DNA of 64,000 nt from Hyphomicrobium sp. (lineage in GTDB: Bacteria; Pseudomonadota; Alphaproteobacteria; Rhizobiales; Hyphomicrobiaceae), in the NCBI RefSeq assembly GCF_003987855.1, contig NZ_RXIZ01000014.1, positions 51,840 to 115,839 of the forward strand. Direction: 5' to 3'. A program made the translations under genes and the position numbers. Below, in pieces: positions 44,273-53,813 of this stretch; position 1 is the stretch's first letter, and the number at the start of each line of letters is the position of its first letter. The notes beneath the pieces are model-generated. The model saw nothing but the letters and a program-made list of their open reading frames with translations, ran no database searches and was not told where the DNA came from.

Positions 44273-45427
44273 ATGACCGACAGCGCACCCGAGGAAAAGG
44301 ATTCGCCCCGCCGGACGCTGCCTGCGTGGTTCTACACGACGCTTCGTGTGCTTGCCGTCGCGTTCGCGATCTTCCTGGCCTGGTATGTCGCCGGACATTG
44401 GGACAGATGGACCGGCGCGGCGCGTTTCGAGACGACGGACGACGCGTTCATCTCGGGCGACGTCACACCGATATCGGCCAAGGTTTCGGGATACATAAAA
44501 TCGGTGGACGTCAAAGACTTTCAGCCGATCAGGAAGGGAGATCTGATCGTTCAAATCGACGCCCGTGACTATGATGCTGCGCTTATCCAGGCGCGGGCCA
44601 ATGTTCAGGCGGCGGAAGCCAATCTCGCCAACCTCGCAAACCAGAAAGATGTGCAACGCAGCCTGATCCGTCAGGCGGACGCCACCATCAGTGCGACGAC
44701 GGCTGACCTTGATCGCTATAATCTGGAAGAAGAACGCCAACGCAATCTGCTGAAGACGGGAATTGCCGGCACGCCCCAAGGGATGGAGCAGGCGGAAGAC
44801 AATGCCAAGCGGACCGCCGCGCAGCTGGAACTCAATAAGGCGCAGCTCGAACAGCAGAAAGCGATCCTGGCAAGCCTCGACGTCGAGCAAAAACAGCTCG
44901 AGGCGCAGGTCAGCGCCGCAAAGGCCCAGGAAGCGCTGGCACAAAACAACGTCGACTATACGCGCATCGTTTCACCCGATAATGGGCTCGTTGGTCAGCG
45001 GCAGGTGCGCCCGGGACAGTTCGTCAACGTCGGCACCCAAGTCATCTCGGTCGTATCGCTTCCTAACATTTGGGTCGTTGCGAACTACAAAGAAACGCAA
45101 ATGACCAACGTCCGCCTCGGGCAGACGGCCTCAGTGCATGTCGACGCTTTTCCCGATCTTAAGCTCACAGGGCGCGTTGACAGCTGGTCACCTGGAACCG
45201 GCAGCACATTCGCGCTTTTGCCGCCCGACAACGCAACCGGCAACTTCACCAAAGTCGTGCAGCGCGTGCCCGTCAAGATCGTTCTCGACAACAATCCTGC
45301 CCTGGGCACTCTTGTGAGGCCGGGCATGTCAGTCGAAGCGACGATCGATACGGGGGGCAAACAGCCGGACAGTACCCCCGATAGTTCGAGCGGGACCCCG
45401 GAAATTCCGTCGAAAGCCGAGAAATGA
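44273..45427 (+). CDS. emrA: HlyD/EmrA-family membrane fusion protein, copy 2
   Basis: A 384-residue adaptor with one N-terminal span (about 20-40), the lipoyl half-motif TTDDAFISGDVTPISAKVSGYIKSV, a long coiled coil (about 100-220), SPDNGLVGQRQVRPGQFVNVG, and PPDNATGNFTKVVQRVPVKI in the barrel. It is clearly paralogous to copy 1 but not near-identical. The stop overlaps the start of the EmrB-type gene by 4 bases (ATGA), so the pair is coupled. Confidence 0.92.
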   Translation: MTDSAPEEKDSPRRTLPAWFYTTLRVLAVAFAIFLAWYVAGHWDRWTGAARFETTDDAFISGDVTPISAKVSGYIKSVDVKDFQPIRKGDLIVQIDARDYDAALIQARANVQAAEANLANLANQKDVQRSLIRQADATISATTADLDRYNLEEERQRNLLKTGIAGTPQGMEQAEDNAKRTAAQLELNKAQLEQQKAILASLDVEQKQLEAQVSAAKAQEALAQNNVDYTRIVSPDNGLVGQRQVRPGQFVNVGTQVISVVSLPNIWVVANYKETQMTNVRLGQTASVHVDAFPDLKLTGRVDSWSPGTGSTFALLPPDNATGNFTKVVQRVPVKIVLDNNPALGTLVRPGMSVEATIDTGGKQPDSTPDSSSGTPEIPSKAEK

Positions 45428-47025
45428 GCGTCCCGGCCGCATCTGCTGTCGTGGCTGCATCCGCCGGCGGGGCAGTGCAGTCAGCGGACAATGCGCACAC
45501 GATCTCGGCTCGTCCCTATATCGGCCTCGTCGGCGTCTTGCTCGGCGCCACGATGAGTACGCTCGGGAGCCGCACAACGACCTTCGGCCTCGCCGACTTG
45601 CGTGGCGGATTGCACGCCGGTTTTGACGAAGGCGCCTGGATTACGACGAGCTTCGGCGTGGGCCAGATGTTGATTGGCGTGGCCTCGCCGTACTTGGGCG
45701 CGATCTTCGGAGTGCGGCGGATGCTGCTCCTGGGCATCATCGTCTTTTTCATGACCAGCCTACTGGGACCGCTATCGCCCAATCTTAAAGCCTTTCTCGT
45801 AATGCAGTTTCTCGCTGGAGTCGGATCGGGCACATTCATCCCGCTGACCGTCAGCTATATCCTTCGCAACTTGCCGAAGGGTCTCGTGATCTACGGCATC
45901 TCCATTTATGCGATGAACTCCGAGCTTTCGCAGAACGTCGCCGCGTCGCTGGAAGGCTGGTATACCGATCACCTCTCTTGGCACTGGATCGATTGGCAAT
46001 ACTGCGTGGCGTTGCCGATCATGTATCTCTGCATTTGGTACGGCATGCCGGTCGAAGGTGGATTGAGCCGCCGGCTGCGCGATCTGGATTGGCCCGGGAT
46101 TTTCTACGCCGGCGCAGGGTTCGGACTGCTTTACGCGGCCCTCGACCAAGGCAATCGGCTCGATTGGTTGAACAGCGGCCTCATCGTAGGTCTTCTTGTC
46201 AGTGGCGGTCTTCTCACTTTGCTCTTCATTTCTCGCGAACTGATCTCGCCGAGGCCGTTCGTAAACATAAGAGTCATTGCTCAAGAAAACCTCATTCCCT
46301 TGTTGCTTCTGCTTGCCGGCTTCAGGTTCATCATCCTGTCGACGGCCTACATCATCCCCAGCTACCTCCAGACGGTTCAGAATTTTCGGGAGTTGCAGGT
46401 CGGCGCCGTATTGCTGTGGATCGCACTTCCGCAATTCGCCATTGTTTTGCCGCTCGGATACGTGCTCAAGCGCGTCGATGGCCGGTACGTTCTCGCGCTC
46501 GGAAACCTGATGATCGGCATTGCGTGCCTCATGGGCACGAACCTCACAAGCGAATGGGCGACCAACGATTTCCTGCCGTCGCAAATCCTGCAAGCGCTAG
46601 GTCAATCATTTGCGCTGACCAGCCTTATCGTTCTCGTCATCAAATCGATCTCTCCGGCCGATGCGCTCACGATCGGCAGCCTTCTGCAAATGACCCGGCT
46701 CTTCGGTGGCGAGATCGGCACGTCGTTCATGCAAACCTTCGTTCGCGTGCGAGAGCAGGTTCATTCGAACCTTATCGGCCTGCACGTCGATACGCAGTCG
46801 GCAATGACGGTGGACCGTTTGACGGACTACCAGAACATCCTTGGCGCCCATTCCGCCGACCACGCCATCACCGCCGGACGCGCTACAAAAGTTCTTGGAT
46901 CTGCTGTCGCGCAGCAGGCCGCAGTCTATTCCTATATCGATGGCTTCCTTGCAGCGGCTATTGGATCAGCGGTCTGCTTGCTACTTGTCGCCCTGGTACA
47001 GAAGCCAAAGAACCCGGCCTTTTGA
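45424..47025 (+). CDS. emrB: DHA2-family MFS efflux permease (EmrB-like), copy 2
   Basis: A 533-residue permease with about fourteen spans. The motif after span 1 (GLADLRGGLHAGFDEGAWITTSFGVGQMLIGVASPYLGAIFGVRR) is the DHA2 pattern. The central loop and ALGQSFALTSLIVLVIKSISPADALTIGSLLQMTRLFGGEIGTSFMQTFVR near the end match EmrB relatives. It differs enough from copy 1 to suggest a different substrate range rather than a recent duplication. Confidence 0.9.
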   Translation: MSVPAASAVVAASAGGAVQSADNAHTISARPYIGLVGVLLGATMSTLGSRTTTFGLADLRGGLHAGFDEGAWITTSFGVGQMLIGVASPYLGAIFGVRRMLLLGIIVFFMTSLLGPLSPNLKAFLVMQFLAGVGSGTFIPLTVSYILRNLPKGLVIYGISIYAMNSELSQNVAASLEGWYTDHLSWHWIDWQYCVALPIMYLCIWYGMPVEGGLSRRLRDLDWPGIFYAGAGFGLLYAALDQGNRLDWLNSGLIVGLLVSGGLLTLLFISRELISPRPFVNIRVIAQENLIPLLLLLAGFRFIILSTAYIIPSYLQTVQNFRELQVGAVLLWIALPQFAIVLPLGYVLKRVDGRYVLALGNLMIGIACLMGTNLTSEWATNDFLPSQILQALGQSFALTSLIVLVIKSISPADALTIGSLLQMTRLFGGEIGTSFMQTFVRVREQVHSNLIGLHVDTQSAMTVDRLTDYQNILGAHSADHAITAGRATKVLGSAVAQQAAVYSYIDGFLAAAIGSAVCLLLVALVQKPKNPAF

Positions 47026-47228
47026 ACCTCATCCGGCGAAAACCCGAGTTTCGGGTGGACCAGAGGCGGCGCGCGCTTGCTATGCGCGGAATACGAATGC
47101 TACAGACCTGATGCATCGAATCCGAATGCATTATCCGCGACTTCAAGTGCTTGGCGTTTCAAGCTCGCTTTCCTCCGAGTGTCCCGCGGGCATGTCCATC
47201 GGCTGCTATGGGGACAGGTGAAAACATC

Positions 47229-47849
47229 ATGAGCGAATCAAAAATCAGCATTCACCATGGCGATCTGCCAGCGGGGCTCAGTTTCCCCAAGGGAGTGGCC
47301 ATCGACACGGAGACGCTGGGCCTCAATCCGCATCGGGATCGTCTCTGTCTCGTCCAACTATCTAGCGGCGATGGATCCGCACATCTCGTAAAATTCGATG
47401 GCAAGACCTACGAGGCGCCGAGGCTGAAGGCCTTGCTCGCCGATCCGGCGGTTCTGAAGATCTTCCATTTTGCGCGCTTCGACATCGCTGTCTTGAAGCA
47501 GTATCTCGGCGTCGACACGGCACCACTTTACTGCACGAAAATCGCTTCGAAACTCGCGCGCACATACACCGACAGGCATGGGCTCAAAGATCTTGTCGGC
47601 GAACTCCTGGGCATCGAACTTTCAAAGCAGCAGCAGAGCAGCGACTGGGGTGCGCAAGAGCTGTCCGACAGCCAGAAGTCCTATGCGGCGAGCGATGTGC
47701 TTCATCTCCACGCGCTAAAAGACAAGCTCGATATGATGTTGGAACGGGAAGGACGCCTTGCCTTCGCGAAAGCCGCTTTCGGCTTCCTGCCGACCCGGGC
47801 GAAGCTGGATCTGGCGGGCTTCGGGGACGACGACATTTTTGCCCACTAA
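47229..47849 (+). CDS. rnd: Ribonuclease D (short form)
   Basis: A 206-residue DEDDy 3'-5' exonuclease domain: AIDTETLGLNPHRDRLCLVQLS (Exo I), KIFHFARFDIAVLKQYLG (Exo II), and YAASDVLHLHALKDKL (Exo III with Tyr and Asp). It lacks the C-terminal HRDC domains of E. coli RNase D, as is common in Rhizobiales. It trims the 3' ends of tRNA precursors and small RNAs. The ATG at 47229 follows GGACAGG. Placed directly before the lpt genes, its usual position in this order. Confidence 0.92.
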   Translation: MSESKISIHHGDLPAGLSFPKGVAIDTETLGLNPHRDRLCLVQLSSGDGSAHLVKFDGKTYEAPRLKALLADPAVLKIFHFARFDIAVLKQYLGVDTAPLYCTKIASKLARTYTDRHGLKDLVGELLGIELSKQQQSSDWGAQELSDSQKSYAASDVLHLHALKDKLDMMLEREGRLAFAKAAFGFLPTRAKLDLAGFGDDDIFAH

Positions 47850-47935
47850 CGGCCAAATAGGCCTCTCCCAGTGGTCAGGTCCCAAAGTCACCCCAATTAG
47901 AGGCGAGATTGTGAGATCTGAGGGGGGTTTACGGT

Positions 47936-49891
47936 ATGGCCAGTATGGCTGCCACCGATAATTCGGGCTACGGGCGGGGGCGCGAGCGCGCTTCCGGCAA
48001 CAGCATCGTGATTGCCGGCGACCGAACCAAAAGCAGGCTCGCCGCTACCCGCCACTCGCGTCGCGTTCGCACACTGAAAATCGCCCTGCCGGCATTCGCC
48101 GTAGCGATGACCGGCTTCGTCGCAATGAACATCCTTGGGAATGCAGGCGTTGGCCCGGTACTTCCGCCGCTGGAAGTCCCCAAGATCGTTGCGGACAATC
48201 TGAAGATGCACAATCCGCACTATCAGGGCTTCAACGCTGATGGCGGCCATTACTGGGTGAAGGCGGAGACGGCGCAGCAAGATCTCAAGGCGCTAACTGC
48301 CGTGCATCTCGACGGGATCACTGGCGAACTGACGGACGCGAAAAAGCAAAAAACATATCTCACTGCCGTACGTGGGATCTTCGACAACAAATCGAACATT
48401 CTCGAGCTTTACGAGTCGATCAATGTCACGGGTGACGGCGGGCTGAACGCCAAGCTCACACGAGCCACGATCCAAACGAAAGAGAACATCATTACGTCGG
48501 ATCAGCCCTCGACGATCCTGATGAGCGCAGGCCAAATCACGTCGAACCAACTCACCATCCGTCAGAAAACCAAGGAATACACCTTCCTCGAAAACGTCCG
48601 CACGCATTTGCAGCCCAAGCCCGCTTCGGCGGAAGCAACCAACACGGCGGCGCAGAACGCGCTTCCTTTCGGCAAGCCCGGACAGCCGGTTGATGTGGCG
48701 GCCAATAGACTTGATATCGACGACGTCAAGAAGACGGCGATCTATTCAGGGCAAGTCGTGGCCACGCAGGATGGCGCAACGATGACCTCTCCGGAGATGA
48801 CCGTTACGTATGAGGGGGCGGTAGCGCCAGGCGCGAAGGGCGAGAAACCTCCGACCGATGCCACCGCTGCGTCCGATCCGGCTTCCACAAAGGTCAAGCT
48901 GATCGTCGCGAAGGATTCGGTTGTTCTGCAACAACCGAACGGTCAAACCGCGACCAGTCGCGCGGCAACATTCGACACCGTCGCGAACACGGCGGTCCTC
49001 GAAGGAGACGTCGTGTTGACGCAAGGCGATGACCGCAAGGCGGTAGGGGATCGCGTCGACTATGATCAAGCCGCACAGACCATGATCCTCACCGGTCCTG
49101 TCGTGGTGACGCAAGGTGCCAACATCTTGAAGGGCCGACGGCTGGTCTATAATCGGGCGACGCAAAAGATGCAGCTCTCGGCGCCCGCCAATGTCATGGG
49201 CGGAACATCAGTGGGGCGCATCACGGCCCACTTCGTGAAGCCATCGACGAAGGGCAACGCCACCCAGTCGTCAGACAATGATGATAGCGGCGACGGCATC
49301 TCGTTCGGCGCGGCCTTCAAGTCCGATCCGAACGCGCCCTATGATGTCGTTGCGGACCGGCTCGATGTCGATGACAACGCAAAGAACGCGACATTCACTG
49401 GCAACGTCTCGGCCGTTCAGGGCGCCGTTACAATGCGTTCTCAGGAATTGATGGCGTTCTACACTGGAAGCGCTGGCATGGCGCCGGATGACAAGGCGGG
49501 GTCGGAAACCGCAAAAGCTCCCGCGGCACTCACGCATCTCACGGCCAAGAAGAAAGTCGTGGTGACCGCTAAGGACGGGCAGACGGCCACTGGGGACTGG
49601 GCAGAAGTCGATGTCAAAAAGAACCTCACGACATTGGGCGGCGCCGTCGTGCTGACGCAGGGCAAGAACATCGTCCATGGAACGCGACTGGTCATCGACA
49701 TGAACACGGGCGAAGCGACCATCAAGACAGAACCCACGGGACGCGCGGATGGCGCCGTCGTTAGTAGCAGCGACGGCGATGGGAAGGGAACCGTCTTCAA
49801 AGCCGAGCGTCCGAGCGCAATTTTCTATCCGGGACAGCTCAAAAAATCCAAAATTCAAGCCGATGGCTGGCAGGTCCGTACGTCACCTTGA
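47936..49891 (+). CDS. LptC-LptA-LptA fusion, LPS transport bridge
   Basis: A 651-residue protein. A basic cytosolic N-terminus and one span (about 47-68) lead into an LptC domain (about 80-225). This is followed by two OstA/LptA beta-jellyroll modules at about 250-430 and 468-600. The modules are evident repeats: PVDVAANRLDIDD...ATMTSPEM and PYDVVADRLDVDD...VTMRSQEL. LptC receives LPS from LptB2FG and passes it to LptA, which spans the periplasm. Here the steps are covalently joined. LptB follows 27 bases later, and no separate lptA lies between. Confidence 0.85.
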   Translation: MASMAATDNSGYGRGRERASGNSIVIAGDRTKSRLAATRHSRRVRTLKIALPAFAVAMTGFVAMNILGNAGVGPVLPPLEVPKIVADNLKMHNPHYQGFNADGGHYWVKAETAQQDLKALTAVHLDGITGELTDAKKQKTYLTAVRGIFDNKSNILELYESINVTGDGGLNAKLTRATIQTKENIITSDQPSTILMSAGQITSNQLTIRQKTKEYTFLENVRTHLQPKPASAEATNTAAQNALPFGKPGQPVDVAANRLDIDDVKKTAIYSGQVVATQDGATMTSPEMTVTYEGAVAPGAKGEKPPTDATAASDPASTKVKLIVAKDSVVLQQPNGQTATSRAATFDTVANTAVLEGDVVLTQGDDRKAVGDRVDYDQAAQTMILTGPVVVTQGANILKGRRLVYNRATQKMQLSAPANVMGGTSVGRITAHFVKPSTKGNATQSSDNDDSGDGISFGAAFKSDPNAPYDVVADRLDVDDNAKNATFTGNVSAVQGAVTMRSQELMAFYTGSAGMAPDDKAGSETAKAPAALTHLTAKKKVVVTAKDGQTATGDWAEVDVKKNLTTLGGAVVLTQGKNIVHGTRLVIDMNTGEATIKTEPTGRADGAVVSSSDGDGKGTVFKAERPSAIFYPGQLKKSKIQADGWQVRTSP

Positions 49892-49918
49892 CCAAGTGGC
49901 GGAACTGGACGCAGTACA

Positions 49919-50809
49919 GTGGACGTGCCCCGAGCAACGGCGGAGTACTTGGTGTTTAAGGCTCTACCAATTCGCCTAAGATCGCCTGGCCGGGCCGAAG
50001 CACGCCAGGGTGCGGTCGGCTATGCCAATGGCAGTACCGCCGCCCATGCGGCAGCGGATGATCCGCATGCGATCGGAGCGGATGGTTGGCTCACGGCCTA
50101 TGACGTCAAGAAGTCCTACCGAAAGAGGATGGTCGTCAAAGGCGTGAACCTGGCCGTCGGGCGGGGAGAGTCTGTGGGGCTATTGGGTCCGAACGGCGCA
50201 GGCAAAACGACCGTCTTTTACATGATTACCGGGCTTGTCGCCGCCGACCAGGGACGCATCACCATCGACGGCGAAGATGTCACGAAGCTACCAATGTATC
50301 AGCGGGCGCGACTCGGCGTTGGCTATCTGCCACAGGAAGCGTCGATTTTTCGTGGCCTCACCGTCGAGCAGAACATCATGGCGGTGCTCGAACTGATCGA
50401 GCCGAACCGGAAGGCGCGCAAGGAACAACTCGACAGCCTGCTGGAGGAATTTTCCATCACGCGGCTTCGAAAATCGCCCGCCATGGCGCTGTCCGGAGGT
50501 GAACGGCGGCGCTGCGAAATCGCGCGTGCCCTGGCCTCTCGGCCATCGTTCATGTTGCTAGACGAGCCCTTCGCCGGCATCGACCCGATCGCCGTCGGAG
50601 ATATTCAACAACTCGTTCGCCACTTGACCGAACGCGGCATTGGTGTGTTGATCACGGATCATAACGTTCGTGAAACATTAAGCCTCATCGACCGCGCCTA
50701 CATCATTTATGATGGTCAGGTTCTGACGCAAGGCAAGCCTTCTGAAATCATATCGAATGAAGATGTGCGGCGAGTCTATCTTGGCGATATGTTCGTTAAT
50801 TCGCGTTGA
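49919..50809 (+). CDS. lptB: LPS export ABC transporter ATPase LptB
   Basis: A 296-residue ATPase: Walker A GPNGAGKTT, ARLGVGYLPQEASIFRGLTV (LptB-specific), signature ALSGGERRRCEIARAL, Walker B FMLLDEPFAGIDPIAV, switch His in ITDHNVRETL. The first ~58 residues are an unconserved extension from a GTG start; the true start may lie within it. It powers extraction of LPS from the inner membrane with LptFG. It overlaps or abuts the following rpoN gene. Confidence 0.95.
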   Translation: MDVPRATAEYLVFKALPIRLRSPGRAEARQGAVGYANGSTAAHAAADDPHAIGADGWLTAYDVKKSYRKRMVVKGVNLAVGRGESVGLLGPNGAGKTTVFYMITGLVAADQGRITIDGEDVTKLPMYQRARLGVGYLPQEASIFRGLTVEQNIMAVLELIEPNRKARKEQLDSLLEEFSITRLRKSPAMALSGGERRRCEIARALASRPSFMLLDEPFAGIDPIAVGDIQQLVRHLTERGIGVLITDHNVRETLSLIDRAYIIYDGQVLTQGKPSEIISNEDVRRVYLGDMFVNSR

Positions 50810-50853
50810 GTATAGGTGGCTCCGGAATCTTAATAACGGAGCAACGGATTAGC

Positions 50854-52389
50854 GTGGCGCTTTCAGCAAAATTAGAGCTGAGACAAGGCCAGCAGCTGGT
50901 TATGACACCGCAGCTGCAGCAGGCCATACGCTTGCTCCAACTCTCCAATCTCGAGTTGACCGAATTCGTGGATTCCGAGCTCGAGCGAAACCCTCTGCTC
51001 GAGCGTGAAGATAACGCTTCGCCGAAGGCTCCCGAGGAGCTCTCCATCGACCGCCAGGAGGACCCCAGCGCCACGACCGATGACCGCTGGCTGGACCTCA
51101 GAGAGCCCGTTCACGATCATACCGGCGGCCTCGATGTGGACTTTGGAAACGTCTTCCAAGAACCAGGAACTGGCGAGCCCGGATCGGCCGCTGCGGCTCC
51201 TTCTGGCCTGAGCTGGGCCAATGTCTCTCAGCGCATGCATAACGGGGGCGATGGCGACACCGATCTAGAAGATTTTGTCGCCAATCAAGTCTCGCTACGA
51301 GAGCATCTGAGTGCCCAGTTGCCGCTTACGGTAAAAGATCAAACCGAGAGACTTATCGGCCAATACCTTATCGATTTGGTGGACGAGGCGGGTTACATCC
51401 CGGCGGATCTCGACGTTCTCGCCGAACGCCTCGGAGCGCCGTTGGAACTGATCGAAAGCGTGCTGACAAAGCTGCAGACGTTCGATCCGCCCGGAATTTT
51501 CGCCCGTTCGCTGGCTGAATGCCTCGCGCTCCAGCTCAAAGATCAAAACCGATACGATCCATTGATGGCTGGCCTCCTGGCCCATCTCGACCTGCTCGCG
51601 AGCCGAAACATCCCTGCCCTTAAGAAAGCGTTAGGGATCGATATGGACGAGCTTGCCGATATGATCCGCGAGATCAAACGGCTAAATCCGAAGCCTGGAT
51701 TGAAATTCGGATCCGTTCAGCTTCAGCCGATCGTGCCCGACGTTATCGTTCGAGCCGCATCGGATGGCGGATGGCACGTGGAGCTGAATAGCGACACTCT
51801 GCCACGCGTCCTGGTCAATCGGACTTATTACACGCGCATCGCACGGACCGCGACCTCCGAGAAAGACAAAGGCTACCTGTTCGACTGCCTGCAAACGGCG
51901 AATTGGTTGGTCAAGAGCCTCGATCAGCGCGCCCGAACGATCTTGAAGGTCGCAGAACAGATCGTCCGCCAACAGGACGCGTTCTTCATGTACGGCGTGC
52001 AGCACCTGCGACCGCTCAACCTCAAGGTGATCGCGGACGCGATATCGATGCATGAATCGACCGTTTCGCGAGTGACATCCAACAAGTATATCGCGACCCC
52101 GCGCGGCATTTTCGAGCTGAAATACTTCTTCACTTCCGCCATCGCGTCCGCCGCTGATGGCGAAGCGCACTCTTCCGAGGCGGTCCGCCACCGCATTAAG
52201 CAGCTCATCGATGCTGAAAGCGCCGGAGACGTGTTGTCCGATGATCAACTCGTCGACCGCCTGAAGGGCGAGGGCATCGACATCGCCCGCCGCACCGTTG
52301 CCAAGTACCGAGAGGCAATGCGCATCCCTTCTTCCGTGCAGCGGCGTCGCGATAAGAGAATGGTGGAACGTTTGAGTGGTACGGCGTGA
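50854..52389 (+). CDS. rpoN: RNA polymerase sigma-54 factor
   Basis: A 511-residue sigma-54. The N-terminal activator-interaction region (AKLELRQGQQLVMTPQLQQAIRLLQLSNLEL) is followed by an acidic linker (about 60-130), the core-binding domain (about 130-310), the cross-linking/HTH region and the C-terminal RpoN box ARRTVAKYREAM near residue 480. GTG at 50854 gives the standard N-terminus; a TTG overlapping the lptB stop at 50806 would add sixteen unusual residues. It directs transcription of nitrogen and other regulons with enhancer-binding activators. Confidence 0.95.
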   Translation: MALSAKLELRQGQQLVMTPQLQQAIRLLQLSNLELTEFVDSELERNPLLEREDNASPKAPEELSIDRQEDPSATTDDRWLDLREPVHDHTGGLDVDFGNVFQEPGTGEPGSAAAAPSGLSWANVSQRMHNGGDGDTDLEDFVANQVSLREHLSAQLPLTVKDQTERLIGQYLIDLVDEAGYIPADLDVLAERLGAPLELIESVLTKLQTFDPPGIFARSLAECLALQLKDQNRYDPLMAGLLAHLDLLASRNIPALKKALGIDMDELADMIREIKRLNPKPGLKFGSVQLQPIVPDVIVRAASDGGWHVELNSDTLPRVLVNRTYYTRIARTATSEKDKGYLFDCLQTANWLVKSLDQRARTILKVAEQIVRQQDAFFMYGVQHLRPLNLKVIADAISMHESTVSRVTSNKYIATPRGIFELKYFFTSAIASAADGEAHSSEAVRHRIKQLIDAESAGDVLSDDQLVDRLKGEGIDIARRTVAKYREAMRIPSSVQRRRDKRMVERLSGTA

Positions 52390-52615
52390 GTTTCGCCTGC
52401 TAACCAAATGGTCCGACTGCATTTTTTCGTTACATTGGCGTCCGAACCGTGATTTGACAGGGTGCGAGGCCGGCCGTATCGATTATGAACACGCCCGGTT
52501 GAAGTGGTGGTCACACTTTCTTCCGCGCGACACGGTAGCTGTCCCTTTGCCTCCGAGCCGATGCTGCTCGGCAAGGGACGCAAGGGGCTTCGACAGTGCA
52601 GGACAGGCATCATTC

Positions 52616-53233
52616 ATGACCATCCAGATTACCGGCAAGAACGTTGAAGTTGGCGATGCTTTCCAGACTTACGCCGGCGACAAGATCCGCGCCGTCCTTC
52701 ACAAATACATGGCACGTGAGGTTGATGGCCACATCCGGCTGGAACGCGAGCGGGAGCTGTTCAAAACGACGTGCTCCGTCCGCCTGACGAACGGATTGCT
52801 GCTCGAGGCGCATGGCGATGGCGCTGATGCGTACGGAAGCGTCGACTCGGCGGCGCATAAGCTTGAAACTCGGATACGCCGCTACAAAGGGCGCATAAAG
52901 CACCATTCATCGGCAGCCGCAGCCCGCCGCAAAGTGGATATCGCGGCGCGCGACCATGTCGTGAGCCTTAGCGACGTCGATGAGCCACCGCACGATGAGG
53001 CGAATCCGCTTATCATCGCGGAAGGCCAGCGAAATATTGGTCATATGACCGTGAGCGAGGCGGTCCTGCAGCTCGACTTATCGGAAGCGCCGTTCATGAT
53101 TTTCAAGAACGCCGCTCATGGAGGGCTCAATGTCGTCTACCGACGGAATGACGGGCACATCGGGTGGATCGATGCGGATTTGCCAATCGCTGCGAAACCT
53201 AACGGCGCGGCGACGGAAAAGCACGCGGACTAA
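52616..53233 (+). CDS. hpf: Ribosome hibernation-promoting factor, long form
   Basis: A 205-residue long HPF: N-terminal ribosome-binding domain (about 1-100; IQITGKNVEVGDAFQTYAGDKI) and a C-terminal dimerisation domain (about 145-200; SEAVLQLDLSEAPFMIFKNAAHGGLNVVYRRNDGHIGWID). The long form makes 100S ribosome dimers in stationary phase. GGACAGG lies 8 bases before the ATG at 52616. It sits between rpoN and ptsN as in most proteobacteria. Confidence 0.95.
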   Translation: MTIQITGKNVEVGDAFQTYAGDKIRAVLHKYMAREVDGHIRLERERELFKTTCSVRLTNGLLLEAHGDGADAYGSVDSAAHKLETRIRRYKGRIKHHSSAAAARRKVDIAARDHVVSLSDVDEPPHDEANPLIIAEGQRNIGHMTVSEAVLQLDLSEAPFMIFKNAAHGGLNVVYRRNDGHIGWIDADLPIAAKPNGAATEKHAD

Positions 53234-53327
53234 GGATCATTGAGCCTCACATCGGGGACGGGTAGACGCTGCCCAATTCGCAGCGGCGGGTCACTGTGAT
53301 GGCCATATCATTTTGGATGGGACCGGG

Positions 53328-53792
53328 ATGAATATCGAAGACATACTGGCTGCCGACGCAATCATTCCGCGTCTCGAAGCTGCTGACAAGAAACAAGCTC
53401 TGCAGGCGCTTGCCGCAAGAGCGGAGATCGCCACGGGGGCCAGCGCGCCCGATATCTACGCGGCGCTTCTGCAGCGGGAGAGGCTGAGTTCGACAAGCCT
53501 GGGGCGCGGCATTGCGATCCCGCACGTTAAATTGCCAGCGGTGCGCGCGATCACGTGCATCTTCGCCCGGCTCGAGCATCCGATTCCGTTTGAAAGCCAT
53601 GACGGCGAGCCGGTCGACCTTCTGTTTTTCCTGCTCGCACCTGAGGGCGCGGGGGCCGATCACCTGAAGGCGCTCGCGCGCATCTCCCGGCTGGTCCGCG
53701 ATCCTGCGACCCTTGAAGGTCTTCGCGGGGCCAAGGATGCCGAAGCGCTCCGCGGCGTACTTACCAAGCCGGTGACGTCGCACGCCGCATAA
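53328..53792 (+). CDS. ptsN: PTS nitrogen-regulatory EIIA (PtsN)
   Basis: A 154-residue EIIA-Ntr domain. The phosphorylated His lies in SLGRGIAIPHVKLP, followed by RLEHPIPFESHDGEPVDLLFFLLAPEGAGADHLKALARISRL. It receives phosphate from PtsP/PtsO and regulates potassium transport, nitrogen and stress responses rather than transporting sugar. GGGACCGGG precedes the ATG at 53328. Last gene of the rnd-lpt-rpoN-hpf-ptsN run; the other Ntr-PTS proteins are not in the window. Confidence 0.95.
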   Translation: MNIEDILAADAIIPRLEAADKKQALQALAARAEIATGASAPDIYAALLQRERLSSTSLGRGIAIPHVKLPAVRAITCIFARLEHPIPFESHDGEPVDLLFFLLAPEGAGADHLKALARISRLVRDPATLEGLRGAKDAEALRGVLTKPVTSHAA

Positions 53793-53813
53793 GCCGTTCG
53801 CGGTGTCATCGGC

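Noticed and set aside
45978..47111. Long plus-strand frame of 377 codons
   Set aside because: Overlaps the second emrB in another frame and is Arg/His/Pro-rich with no membrane or domain pattern.
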